NCBI GenBank assembly: GCA_030039695.1 | Contig: JASHVB010000429.1 | Location: 1 to 18,511 of the forward strand | Source of the DNA: Acetobacteraceae bacterium | GTDB taxonomy: Bacteria > Pseudomonadota > Alphaproteobacteria > Acetobacterales > Acetobacteraceae | Reading direction: 5' to 3' | Length of the DNA: 18,511 bases | Part shown: in pieces, positions 7,996-17,167 of the stretch | How positions within the stretch are numbered: the first letter of the stretch is position 1 | How the letters are laid out: every line of letters begins with the position of its first letter | The notes under the pieces: model-generated | The model's database searches: none | What the model was told of the DNA's origin: nothing | Seen by the model: only the letters and a program-made list of their open reading frames with translations | Translations under genes and position numbers: made by a program

Positions 7996-9326
7996 GCCGC
8001 AGCCCTCGTCTTTGCGTCCCGCACGGCGTCTGCGAGAAACTGCAGCACCGCTTGCCACGATTGTTCCCCGGCCCGGGCATTCCCTGCTGGCGTGCCGCCA
8101 TAAGCGAGCTCGAGTCCGGAAACGGGGTGCGGCTTGGCGACGACGGTCGTTGGCACGTAGGGGTATCCGATGGAGTGCCCGGCCTCGGCATAGTCGAGGT
8201 GGCGAACGGTGAAGGGATGATTGTGGCGAGCAAGATGCGCCGCCGCGATTTCGCTGAAACGGGCGGAGGGCCACAGCGCGTCGTCAGCGCCTGAGATCAT
8301 CAGCACAGGTCCGGCAATACGCTCCAACGGGATCATCGCGCGCGCTGCCGACTGTGCGTCCTCAAGCGCCGTCAGGAAGGCCGGCGTTTGCCGGCGCGGC
8401 GGGGGCGCCTCATCGAACAACGCCCAGCGCGCGCGGGGATTGTCGCGGCTCAACACCGGGAGCGGCTGATCGCGCCAGATCCAGGCGGGAGCATGGCGAT
8501 CCTCGCCCGGTCCTCCGGCTTGCAGTACCCCGTGGGTGAACGGGCTCGGCACGTACGCCACGACGGCGCTGACGGCGTGCGGAAAGCTCGCTGCCAGCAG
8601 GAGCGCGAGCTCGCCACCGCGCGAGGCACCGGAAAGGGCGACGAACCCATAAGCCGGCGACAGCGCGCGATGGACCCATGCCAGGGCGGATTCAAAATAT
8701 TCCAGCCGCGTGCCGGAAATCCAGGCCGGAAGCCCGGGTGCACCGAAATAGCCGAGTGCCAGTGCGGCGTAGCCGTGCGCGGCGTATAGCGCCGCGCGTG
8801 CTTCCATCAACCCGCCGCCGGACCCTGCCAGCACCACGACTACCGGATGCGGCCCCTCGCCGGGAGGCGTGAACAGCGTTGCGACGAAGGTTTCGCCCTG
8901 CAATTCGGTGCGCGTAACATCGGGCGCGACGAAGCGTTGCTCGAATGTGGCTTCGGCGCGGCTTCCGGCTCCGCTCGCGGTGAGCCGGACGAGCAAGGTA
9001 TCGACCGGCCCAGCCGCCGGACCGTTCCGGGAGGGATCCGGCTGCATCGACCACACCACAGCCATCGGCGAGGGGGTCTCCCATGTGCCGCAGTGCGGGA
9101 CGGCACGGGCAACATCGACATTGCCAGCATCGTCGGTACGGAAATGCGCCTGGCTGCGCCAGGCTTCGCCAAGATTGTCCTGCAGCGTTGCGACGAGCTC
9201 GACGTCGATCCTCGGCGCGAAGCCCGTCAGGCACATAGTACGCGCAACATCAATCAATGCCGATCCGGGTTCAATCAAGATTGATGGCACGGTCCGGATT
9301 TCCGTCGGATTGGGTGTGAGCGGCAT
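7992..9326 (-). CDS. BAAT-family acyl-CoA thioesterase / N-acyltransferase-like alpha/beta hydrolase
   Basis: A 444-residue protein with an N-terminal Ig-like acyl-CoA thioester hydrolase/BAAT domain (about 12-150) and a C-terminal alpha/beta-hydrolase domain (about 155-435). The proposed triad is Ser235 in SGASRGGEL, Asp348 or Asp349 in SGADDALWPS, and His384 in EAGHSIGYPY; GSGGG at about 169-173 forms the oxyanion region. Mammalian relatives split acyl-CoA (Ser nucleophile) or join bile acids to taurine or glycine (Cys nucleophile). Here the nucleophile is serine, which favours hydrolysis. It was coupled to a now broken substrate-binding protein gene, so it may have processed an imported compound. 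I chose the ATG at 9326 because the family core begins soon after it; in-frame starts at 9383 (ATG) and 9449 (GTG) are possible and no ribosome site is strong. Confidence 0.8.
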   Translation of the reverse strand: MPLTPNPTEIRTVPSILIEPGSALIDVARTMCLTGFAPRIDVELVATLQDNLGEAWRSQAHFRTDDAGNVDVARAVPHCGTWETPSPMAVVWSMQPDPSRNGPAAGPVDTLLVRLTASGAGSRAEATFEQRFVAPDVTRTELQGETFVATLFTPPGEGPHPVVVVLAGSGGGLMEARAALYAAHGYAALALGYFGAPGLPAWISGTRLEYFESALAWVHRALSPAYGFVALSGASRGGELALLLAASFPHAVSAVVAYVPSPFTHGVLQAGGPGEDRHAPAWIWRDQPLPVLSRDNPRARWALFDEAPPPRRQTPAFLTALEDAQSAARAMIPLERIAGPVLMISGADDALWPSARFSEIAAAHLARHNHPFTVRHLDYAEAGHSIGYPYVPTTVVAKPHPVSGLELAYGGTPAGNARAGEQSWQAVLQFLADAVRDAKTRAAA

Positions 9327-9547
9327 GTGCGCGTCCGCTGTTTGCTTAGGCTTCCAGGCAACGTCGGGCAGAGCACCGTTCATCCCGCTAGAAACGGCTT
9401 GGTCATATCGGTGCTTGAGAGTGTCATAGCGCGTGCGTCCATCCTCCACCCTCTATGCACGGTGTCATCTGATGGCGGCAACCGCCTATCGCTCGCCCAA
9501 GTCCGGGGCCCGTTGATGTCAGGGGGCACGAGAGGAGCATCGGTTTG

Positions 9548-9570
9548 GCGCATAAATAATCTATAAGCGC
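9548..9570. promoter_or_regulatory. AT-rich imperfect palindrome, possible operator or promoter in a divergent intergenic region
   Basis: A 23-bp sequence begins and ends with GCGC around an AT-only core (ATAAATAATCTATAA). Four terminal bases and about four inner positions of each half are symmetric. It includes TATAAG on the plus strand and TATAGA on the minus strand, but neither has a good -35 element. It could bind a regulator of the divergent genes; this rests on symmetry and base composition only. Confidence 0.25.
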
Positions 9571-10086
9571 TCTTCGCTCGGGCACCTTCTTGCCCGCAGG
9601 GGATAGACGTCACAATGCCGAAGAGACGCGGGGTGACGCGCGCCGCGTCCGCGGTTTAGGGATTCTCCGCAAGGGCCACGCGGCCATTCCTGTGGATCTG
9701 GAATCCCAGGAGCGCGTGCCGCGATGCTGTCGGCACAGATCGCACCGTAGCACGCCGTTGGTGTTTGCGACCGGATCGTCACCGCTTAGCGGGGCCAAGG
9801 TCGCGTCGAGGCGCCGTTGGCACAGGCCGAGGACCAAGCATCCCCGGGCGCATGGACGAAGGGGACCCGCCGTACCAACGGCAGGTTCTCCTTCCAAGAC
9901 GGATAGTGGACCCGGCCGCGCCGTGCTCGGCATCTTTGTCTTGCTCAGCCCGGCATTAATACGCCCTGTCGTTAGCGGTTCTGCCTTGCATACGCGACAC
10001 ACACGTGGAATCCTGCAATCAACGTGTGAGAGAGGGGCATTTCTGCCTTCGATGACGCGCCCGAGGCACGCACTGCGCGACCCAGC

Positions 10087-10092
10087 GAGGAG
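10087..10092 (+). promoter_or_regulatory. Ribosome binding site that decides the flavoprotein start
   Basis: GAGGAG lies 7 nt before the ATG at 10100. It is the only strong site near the gene and rules out the upstream starts of the same open frame. Confidence 0.8.
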
Positions 10093-10099
10093 ACTTACC

Positions 10100-11356
10100 A
10101 TGACCGGAACGACAGCGGACGACGTGGCAGCCAATCGCGCAGATCTGGCGCTGGCGCCGCCGGCCACCCGTGTTCTCGACGAGACATTGCTGGCTCGCAT
10201 TGGCAGCCGTGCCGCCGGTTACGATCGCGACAATCGCTTCTTCCATGAGGACCTCGTGGAATTGCAGCAGGCGCGGTTCCTGCAGCTCGCCGTCCCGCCT
10301 GAACTTGGCGGACTCGGGCTGACGCTGCCTGATTATGTCCGCGAAGCGGCGCGGCTGGCGTACCGGGCGCCCTCTACGGCACTCGCGCTCAACATGCACA
10401 TCTACTGGACCGGGACTGCCAATCATCTCTGGCGGCTCGGCGACAAGTCCGCACAGTGGATACTGGAGGAAGCCGCCGCCGGCAGTATTTTCGCCGCCGG
10501 ACACGGCGAGCCGGGCAACGACGTTACGCTCGAATATTCGCTCGTCGATGCAGTGCCTCAGCAGGATGGCAGCTACCGGTTCACGGGGCGGAAGGTGTTC
10601 ACCTCACTGTCACCGGTCTGGGACTGGCTCGGCGTTCACGGCCTCGACAAGTCGGATCCAACGCAGTTGAAGGTGGTGCATGCTTTCATCCGGCGTAATG
10701 CCGCCGGTGTTCATACGGTTGAAACCTGGGACACGCTCGGCGTGCGTGCGACCCGCAGTGACGACACTTTGCTCGAGGGTGCCGTCGCGGCGCCAGAACA
10801 TGTGCTTCGGGTGTTGCCGGCCGGGCCTCCGGCCGATCCTTTCATCGACGGCATATTCGGCTGGGCGATCTCCGGGATCAGCAGCGTCTACTATGGCGTC
10901 GCCAAACGCGCCTTCGACCTTGCGGTTGCCGGCGCGCGGCGGCGCAACTCCCTGGCGCTGGGCGGCAAGACCTACGCGCATCACCCGCTCACGCAGTCGA
11001 GCATCGCCGAGGCCGCCGTGAAACTCGATGCGATCCAGGCACTGATTGAGCGCGTGGCGAACGACTGGTGGAACGGTGTGGACCACGGGCCGCGCTGGGC
11101 GGCGAAGATTCTCGCCGCCAAACTATTCGCCGCCGACACCGCGCGAGAAGTCGTCGACCTTGCCACCAAGGTCGCCGGGGCGAGTTCGTTGTTCCGCACC
11201 AACGAGCTGGAACGGCTGTATCGCGACGTGCGCGCCGGCAGCTTTCACCCGCCGAGCAGCAACACGGCACACGAAATCATCGGTAAGACGTATCTCGGCT
11301 TTTTCGACACGCCTGAAGCCGAAGCACGGGAGACGGCACCGATCGCGGCTGAATAG
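10100..11356 (+). CDS. Acyl-CoA-dehydrogenase-fold flavoprotein, second copy (DszC/SfnB-like)
   Basis: A 418-residue member of the acyl-CoA dehydrogenase superfamily. The N-terminal helical domain spans about 25-130. The beta domain (about 133-235) includes FTGRKVFTSLSPVWDW and VETWDTLGVRATRSDD, and the C-terminal helical bundle spans about 255-395. As in the protein encoded at 2108-3274, the C-terminus has a YRDVRAGSFHPPSSNTAHE segment (about 374-391) and no YEGT-like catalytic glutamate, which suggests a flavin monooxygenase or another non-dehydrogenase reaction. The shared VETWD-LG-RAT motif marks the two as related but clearly diverged, so not a recent duplication. It stands alone, with an excellent ribosome site. 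A role in organosulfur oxidation is inferred from the neighbourhood; other flavin chemistry is possible. Confidence 0.82.
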   Translation: MTGTTADDVAANRADLALAPPATRVLDETLLARIGSRAAGYDRDNRFFHEDLVELQQARFLQLAVPPELGGLGLTLPDYVREAARLAYRAPSTALALNMHIYWTGTANHLWRLGDKSAQWILEEAAAGSIFAAGHGEPGNDVTLEYSLVDAVPQQDGSYRFTGRKVFTSLSPVWDWLGVHGLDKSDPTQLKVVHAFIRRNAAGVHTVETWDTLGVRATRSDDTLLEGAVAAPEHVLRVLPAGPPADPFIDGIFGWAISGISSVYYGVAKRAFDLAVAGARRRNSLALGGKTYAHHPLTQSSIAEAAVKLDAIQALIERVANDWWNGVDHGPRWAAKILAAKLFAADTAREVVDLATKVAGASSLFRTNELERLYRDVRAGSFHPPSSNTAHEIIGKTYLGFFDTPEAEARETAPIAAE

Positions 11357-11760
11357 GCCCGCTGCTCTGCGAGATGGCACCGCCGAGAAGCCGCAAACCG
11401 CGGTAGCGAAGGCAGGTGGGATCGACGTCATCGCCGACGCCGATCCAATGTGGAGATCCTGGAGGAGGCAGAGCGCGTCACGAACGATGCGGCCGACCTC
11501 GGGGCGTGTTCGCACAATATGCCGCGCTGCCCGCCACAGGCCTGCCGCAATGCTGCGAACACACACGTATCACCAACCACCGTCCGCGCCAGCGTTGGAG
11601 AAGGAGCCGGCTGTCCATATCTCCGATATCAAGCTGATCGGCGTGCATAAGCCCTTCCACCGATCCGCGGAAATTCGGCACGAAGCTCTTCACCACCGTC
11701 TTCGTCTGGAAGGCTGCCGGCGCGCCAGACCGGCCCCCGCCCGCGCCCCTCTTATACCCC
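11357..11760. other. Intergenic stretch upstream of the groESL promoter, possible gene debris
   Basis: No intact gene. Short stretches have coding-like third-position GC, for example a plus-strand frame near 11660-11730 reading FGTKLFTTVFVWKAAG and an overlapping minus-strand frame reading VVKSFVPNFRGSVEGLMHAD. Neither has a start, a ribosome site or a family I recognise. They may be remnants of an eroded gene. No terminator hairpin with a T-run is obvious after the flavoprotein gene. Confidence 0.4.
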
Positions 11761-11789
11761 TTGACGGACGTTATATAGGGATATGTAAT
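11761..11789 (+). promoter_or_regulatory. Promoter of the groES-groEL operon
   Basis: TTGACG (11761-11766), a 17-base spacer and TGTAAT (11784-11789) match the sigma70 consensus at 10 of 12 positions. The site lies in the most AT-rich stretch of the region (about 11760-11840). A perfect TATAAT at 11812-11817 lacks a matching -35. The preceding C makes CTTGAC, so a heat-shock sigma32-type overlap is possible. I find no CIRCE inverted repeat (TTAGCACTC-N9-GAGTGCTAA), so HrcA control is not indicated. Confidence 0.6.
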
Positions 11790-11867
11790 GCCATGTATCG
11801 TATGTTTGATATATAATCCACTTTGTTAATGCGTGACTAATCCAACCGAGGGCTAAGAGGAGAAACC

Positions 11868-12029
11868 ATGACCACGCCCTGTACCCAGTTCGGCATCGGC
11901 GCCGCAAGTTGCGCTGTTGCCCCTTTCCGCTCGCATCAACCGGCGCGCGCGGCGTGTACGCCGCTTCCACCAGCACTTCAGGAGCCTTTCACATGGCGAG
12001 TTTTCGTCCCTTGCACGACCGGGTCGTAG
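11868..12029 (+). CDS. Possible 53-residue leader ORF overlapping the groES start
   Basis: An ATG at 11868 follows GAGGAG (11857-11862) by 5 nt, a better ribosome site than many genes here. The frame encodes 53 residues with four cysteines (at 5, 15, 30 and 49) and many prolines, starting [20 protein letters not shown]. It ends at TAG 12027-12029, which is 36 nt inside groES in a different frame. Ribosomes finishing it would pass over the groES start, so it could tune groES translation. It may also be a non-functional coincidence. No homologue is known to me. Confidence 0.35.
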   Translation: MTTPCTQFGIGAASCAVAPFRSHQPARAACTPLPPALQEPFTWRVFVPCTTGS

Positions 12030-12313
12030 TCCGTCGGCTGTCCGCTGAGGAAAAAACCGCTGGCGGCATCATCATTCCGGACACGGCACAAGAGAAGCCA
12101 ACAGAGGGGGAGGTTGTCGCCGCTGGCCCCGGAATCCTCGACGAACATGGAAAACTCGTACCACTGGGGGTGCGCCCGGGCGACCGCGTGTTGTTCGGCA
12201 AGTGGTCCGGCACCGAGGTCAAACTCGACGGCGAAGATTTGCTGATCGTGAAGGAGTCCGACATTTTCGGGGTCATCGAGAGCGCCGCGAAGCCATCCCG
12301 CAAGGCCGCGTAA
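11993..12313 (+). CDS. groES: GroES co-chaperonin (10 kDa chaperonin)
   Basis: The heptameric cap of the GroEL folding chamber, cytoplasmic; 106 residues, slightly longer than the usual 95-104. Diagnostic segments are [13 protein letters not shown] (about 4-16), the mobile loop [18 protein letters not shown] (about 19-36), GEVVAAGPG (about 39-47) and [20 protein letters not shown] followed by [16 protein letters not shown]. The extra length is a basic tail (KPSRKAA). The ATG at 11993 has AGGAG 8 nt upstream, which decides the start over longer in-frame possibilities. groEL follows after 42 bases, the classic operon. The terminal extension and the accessory setting suggest an additional groESL copy rather than the main housekeeping one, but the rest of the genome is not visible. 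Confidence 0.96.
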   Translation: MASFRPLHDRVVVRRLSAEEKTAGGIIIPDTAQEKPTEGEVVAAGPGILDEHGKLVPLGVRPGDRVLFGKWSGTEVKLDGEDLLIVKESDIFGVIESAAKPSRKAA

Positions 12314-13984
<1,671 letters not shown>

Positions 13985-13992
13985 AGCGCGAC

Positions 13993-14033
13993 GGGCCGGT
14001 CGGGTTGCGGTCATGCAACTGCCCGACCGGTCC
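13993..14033 (+). terminator. Strong hairpin terminator after groEL
   Basis: GGGCCGGTCGGG (13993-14004) pairs with CCCGACCGGTCC (14022-14033) in a 12-bp stem with one G-T pair. Within the loop, TTGC and GCAA can form a further 4-bp stem. A short T-rich run (GTGTTTCGCTT) follows. It starts 9 bases after the groEL stop, as expected for an intrinsic terminator. Confidence 0.75.
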
Positions 14034-14174
14034 GGTGTTTCGCTTGGAACAACAAGCCGACACAACCAGGTTCCGGTAATGCTACGCCACCGCAACTCCA
14101 GGATCGAGTCGATGGCCGGTCGTTGCGGGGCACGTGGTGCATGATCGCGGGATGACCCACTTCGCCCCAGGCGC

Positions 14175-15189
14175 TTGTGGCGCGCTGCGATGGTTTTGGC
14201 AGCGGTGGTCACGGCGCCCGTCCTGGTTTCTGTCTGCAATCCGCCCCGCACTGCCGCGCAACAGTTGATCAACGTCTCCGACCATCCCGACCGAGACTTG
14301 TATCAGGCACTCAACCCGATCTTCGTCGCATCCTATGAAAAAGCGACAGACGAGCATCCGTCGTCGTTCAGTCGCATGGCCGCCCATCCGATCAGGTGGG
14401 CAGGTCATCAGTGGTGCGCATCCTGCTGACGTTGTGACGCTTGGCATCTCCCCCGAGATTGACGCTCTGTGCAGACGCGGACTGATGGCGGCCAACCGGG
14501 CGGATCGGATGCCGAACCATGCGTCGCGCTACGCGTCGACCATTGTCTTCGTGGTGCGAAAGGATAATCCTCGCGGCATCAATGGCTGGCCCGATCTGCT
14601 ACAGCAAGATGTGGAGATCGTTACCCCCGATCCGCGAGCGTTCGGCAACGGCGAACCGGTTGCTCTTGCCGCCTCAGCTGCGCTCGTCATCCATGGCCGC
14701 AGCGAGGCCGGCGCGTGCGCCTCCCGGTACGCACTGTATCAGCATCTGCCGGCCTACGATCAGGGTGCACGGGGTGCCAGTATCCGCTTCGCGCTGATGA
14801 AAAGTGGTGATGTTCAGTTGACGTCGGAAGACGAAGCCTTGCGTGAGGTCGCGGGACCCAGAGACGGGCCGCAAATCGTCGACCCACTGGTGAGCATCCT
14901 TGCCGAACCCTGTGTCGCCTGGCTCGACGCTGCCGCCATCCGGGATGGCGTGACCGCCGGAGCCAAGGCCGATCTTTCATTCTTGTTCAGCGACGAGGCA
15001 CAGAAAACCACTGCCCGCCTGCGGTATCGGACATTCCACCCGGAGGCCGCGCGCGAAGCCTGCGTGACGTTCCCGCAGGTGCAGATGATCTGCGCTACCG
15101 CGATCACGCCGGACTGGGGCGAGGCCAACGACAAGTTCTTCGGCGAGAATGGTATCATCGAGTCCATCCTCAGCGGACAGCCTCCATGA
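14175..15189 (+). pseudogene. Periplasmic sulfate-binding protein (Sbp/CysP family) with a frameshift
   Basis: The N-terminal frame (TTG at 14175, or an ATG at 14153 if a second shift occurred) gives a signal-like hydrophobic stretch (VLAAVVTAPVLVSV). It continues with QQLINVSDHPDRDLYQALNP and FVASYEKATDEHPSS, the standard Sbp beginning, and then stops at 14429. From about 14390 the homology continues in another frame as GGQVISGAHPADVVTLGIS. Further matches are ASRYASTIVFVVRKDNPRGI, VEIVTPDPRAFGN, GARGASIRFALMKSGDVQLT, DPLVSILAEPCVAWLD and a TPDWGEANDKFFGENGI end, spanning the whole family to the stop at 15189. The SHGGSG-like sulfate-loop region is where the two frames meet and is scrambled. 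The 284-residue frame alone would lack a signal peptide. Its TGA overlaps the SulP ATG. It is either a pseudogene or an assembly or base-call error. Confidence 0.8.
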
Positions 15190-16922
15190 TCCGTTATAGC
15201 CACGAGGCCTTCCGGCACGACGTGATCGCCGCCTTGACGGTCGCGGCGATCTCGTTGCCGCAAGGCATGGCCTATGCCCTGCTTGCAGGTGTCGATCCGC
15301 GCTACGGCCTGTTCTCAGCGATCGTCGTCACCTTCGTTGCTTCGGTGTTCGGCTCGTCCTCGCATCTGATCAATGGGCCGACCAGTGCGATTTCGCTGGT
15401 TGTGCTGTCCGCCCTGTCGAGTTTCGATCCGGATCAACGGATAGAGGCGGCCGAGGCAATGTTCCTCCTCGGCATCATGGTCGGCTCGATCCAGATCGTT
15501 ATCGCGGTGCTGCGTCTCGGCGACCTGACACGCTACATCTCCGAATCCGTCATCCTCGGCTTCATGAGCGCTGCCGCGTTCTTGCTCGCCATTGGCCAGG
15601 TCAGCAACGCACTGGGCGTGCGCGATATGGGCACCGGTGCGCAAAACGTATTGTACCGGTTCTGGCTGACGCTCACCACCGGCGATCCGGTCAATGCCAG
15701 GGCGGCGGTCACGACTATTGCGACGCTCTTGCTGGCGTTATTGGCGCGGCGCCTGGTGCTGCACTATCGCCTGCCGCGCTTCGACATGCTCGTGGTGCTG
15801 GTGCTGGTCGGCCTGGCAACGTGGCTCGCCGGCTGGACGATCCCGGGTGTGGACGGCAAGACAGCGATCGGCATCGCCGGTGCGGTGCCCAGGGCCTTGC
15901 CGCTGCCGCATATTCCGGTCGTAAAATTGTCCTGGGCCGTGGATCTCGCCTCCGACAGCGCCGCAATCGCATTGCTCGGACTGCTGGAGGCATTGGCGAT
16001 CGCCAAATCGATTGCCCTCCAAACGCGGCAACCTCTTGACTTCAACCAGCAATGCCTGGCGGAAGGACTCGCCAATCTCGCCGGCGGATTTTTCCGTTGC
16101 CTCCCCGGATCGGGCTCGCTGTCGCGTTCGGCCATCAACTTCCAGGCGGGTGCTGCGACCCGCGTCTCTGGCCTGTTCACGGCCGGCTTCGTCGCGGTGG
16201 CCGTGCTGATCCTTGCGCCGCTCGCCCGTTTTGTGCCCCGGCCGGCATTGGGCGCATTGCTGATCCTGACCGCCACGCGTCTGATCGACCTGAAGCAGCT
16301 CGCCTATACCGTGCGTGCCTCGCGCATGGACGCCGTCATCGTCGCCGTCACCGCGGCGGTTGCGCTGACGTTCGGCCTCGATCAGGCGATCCTCGCCGGG
16401 GTCGCGCTGTCAGTCCTGCTGTTCGTACCGCGTGCAGCAAGACTGAAAACCACCGAGCTGATCGTCGATGCACAGGATGTCGTGCGGGAGAAGGTGGCAT
16501 CAGATCCGCCCAACACCGGGTTCCTATTGTTCGATTTGGAAGGCGAACTGTTCTTTGGGGCAGCACCGGAGCTCGATCGCACGCTCGCGGCGATCGGACA
16601 GCGAGCGAAGACCGAAGGCGTTGACCATGTCATGTTGCGGTTAAAGCGCGTGCGTAACCCCGATGTGGTGAGCCTGCGATCGTTCGAACGCTTCCTCCGC
16701 GCGGCGCAGGAGGACGGGTTGACGGTGTGGCTTGCCGGCTTGCGGGCTGACTTGCTCGATGCCTTCCGGCGGCTGGATTTTCACGTCTGGCTGCCTGAAG
16801 CACGGATCTTTCCACAGGGCATCGACGAGGACTCGGCGACCTTGGCGGCGATCCGCCGCATCCGGGCGGAGCTGGCCCGCGCCGGCTCCGTCGCGTCCGA
16901 CCGGCTCTACTACCTCGTTTAG
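15186..16922 (+). CDS. SulP-family (SLC26-like) sulfate/anion permease with C-terminal STAS domain
   Basis: Inner-membrane anion transporter, 578 residues. The SulP signature region GVDPRYGLFSAIVVTFVASV lies at about 35-54, followed by SSHLINGPTSAISLVVLSAL at about 58-77. Ten or more hydrophobic segments run to about residue 420, including GLLEALAIAKSIAL and GSGSLSRSAINFQAGAATR, which carry family-conserved positions. A cytoplasmic STAS domain follows from about 440 to 555 (GFLLFDLEGELFFGAAPELD). The typical DSTG-like phosphorylation loop reads RNPDVVSLR here. SulP proteins carry sulfate, bicarbonate or dicarboxylates; pairing with a sulfate-binding protein gene suggests sulfate. The ATG at 15186 overlaps the upstream stop by four bases, implying coupling. 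The frame is intact although the upstream gene is broken, and translation of the upstream frame to 15189 could still feed it. Confidence 0.9.
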   Translation: MIRYSHEAFRHDVIAALTVAAISLPQGMAYALLAGVDPRYGLFSAIVVTFVASVFGSSSHLINGPTSAISLVVLSALSSFDPDQRIEAAEAMFLLGIMVGSIQIVIAVLRLGDLTRYISESVILGFMSAAAFLLAIGQVSNALGVRDMGTGAQNVLYRFWLTLTTGDPVNARAAVTTIATLLLALLARRLVLHYRLPRFDMLVVLVLVGLATWLAGWTIPGVDGKTAIGIAGAVPRALPLPHIPVVKLSWAVDLASDSAAIALLGLLEALAIAKSIALQTRQPLDFNQQCLAEGLANLAGGFFRCLPGSGSLSRSAINFQAGAATRVSGLFTAGFVAVAVLILAPLARFVPRPALGALLILTATRLIDLKQLAYTVRASRMDAVIVAVTAAVALTFGLDQAILAGVALSVLLFVPRAARLKTTELIVDAQDVVREKVASDPPNTGFLLFDLEGELFFGAAPELDRTLAAIGQRAKTEGVDHVMLRLKRVRNPDVVSLRSFERFLRAAQEDGLTVWLAGLRADLLDAFRRLDFHVWLPEARIFPQGIDEDSATLAAIRRIRAELARAGSVASDRLYYLV

Positions 16923-16965
16923 GGTCGGATCGCGTCGGAACGACGCGCCCGCGCGGCTTCGTCGT

Positions 16966-16999
16966 GAGAGGTCTCCCTCCGTCATAACGGAGGACTCTC
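16966..16999 (+). terminator. Hairpin after the SulP gene, possible terminator or attenuator
   Basis: CCTCCGT (16976-16982) and ACGGAGG (16987-16993) form a perfect 7-bp stem with a CATA loop. An outer GAGAG/CTCTC stem (16966-16970 with 16995-16999) closes it across an internal loop. It starts 43 bases after the SulP stop. No T-run follows, so the terminator role is uncertain. Confidence 0.4.
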
Positions 17000-17122
17000 C
17001 ACGATAATCGCCATTCCCTCCACGATGACGGCGAACCCGCTGCCGCAGCAGAGGAAAACGAGCCGCGGCCCCGAATCTGCGTTGCGGCGCACGGCGGAGT
17101 GGATCACACCAACAGCACCCGA

Positions 17123-17141
17123 TCGCACAAAAGCTGTGCGA
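17123..17141 (+). promoter_or_regulatory. Perfect inverted repeat just before the Met-rich gene
   Basis: TCGCACA (17123-17129), loop AAAGC, TGTGCGA (17135-17141). It ends 13 bases before the AAGGAG ribosome site of the Met-rich gene, so it could be a protein operator or an RNA hairpin acting on translation. I see no convincing -35/-10 pair nearby. Confidence 0.4.
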
Positions 17142-17154
17142 CATGACGACGCCC

Positions 17155-17160
17155 AAGGAG
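17155..17160 (+). promoter_or_regulatory. Near-ideal ribosome binding site of the Met-rich gene
   Basis: AAGGAG lies 7 nt before the ATG at 17168, followed by an A-rich spacer (AGAAAAA). It identifies the Met-rich frame as the translated one among several open overlapping frames. Confidence 0.8.
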
Positions 17161-17167
17161 AGAAAAA

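Larger units (their letters stand above)
9327..10099. other. Long intergenic region between divergent hydrolase and flavoprotein genes
   Basis: About 770 bases with no gene I can support. A long plus-strand frame runs through much of it into the flavoprotein gene. Its Arg/Ser/Pro-rich content looks like chance GC-rich coding potential, and the flavoprotein has a far better start at 10100. The region holds the AT-rich imperfect palindrome at 9548-9570 and a perfect hairpin at 9579-9596 (CGGGCA, loop CCTTCT, TGCCCG). Nothing resembles a tRNA or a known riboswitch. Confidence 0.5.

Noticed and set aside
9590..10099. N-terminal extension of the second flavoprotein by about 170 residues
   Set aside because: The extra sequence is Arg/Ser/Pro-rich with no fold features, and the ATG at 10100 has a strong ribosome site.
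11820..11845. CIRCE-like element upstream of groES (TTAATGCGTGACTAA)
   Set aside because: Symmetric only at the outer bases, no 9-bp arms and no N9 spacer.
11800..11868. Possible SAM-II-like riboswitch before groES, suggested by TTTGAT and GGCTAAGAGG near the ribosome site
   Set aside because: The conserved pseudoknot core could not be assembled, and groES is not an expected target.
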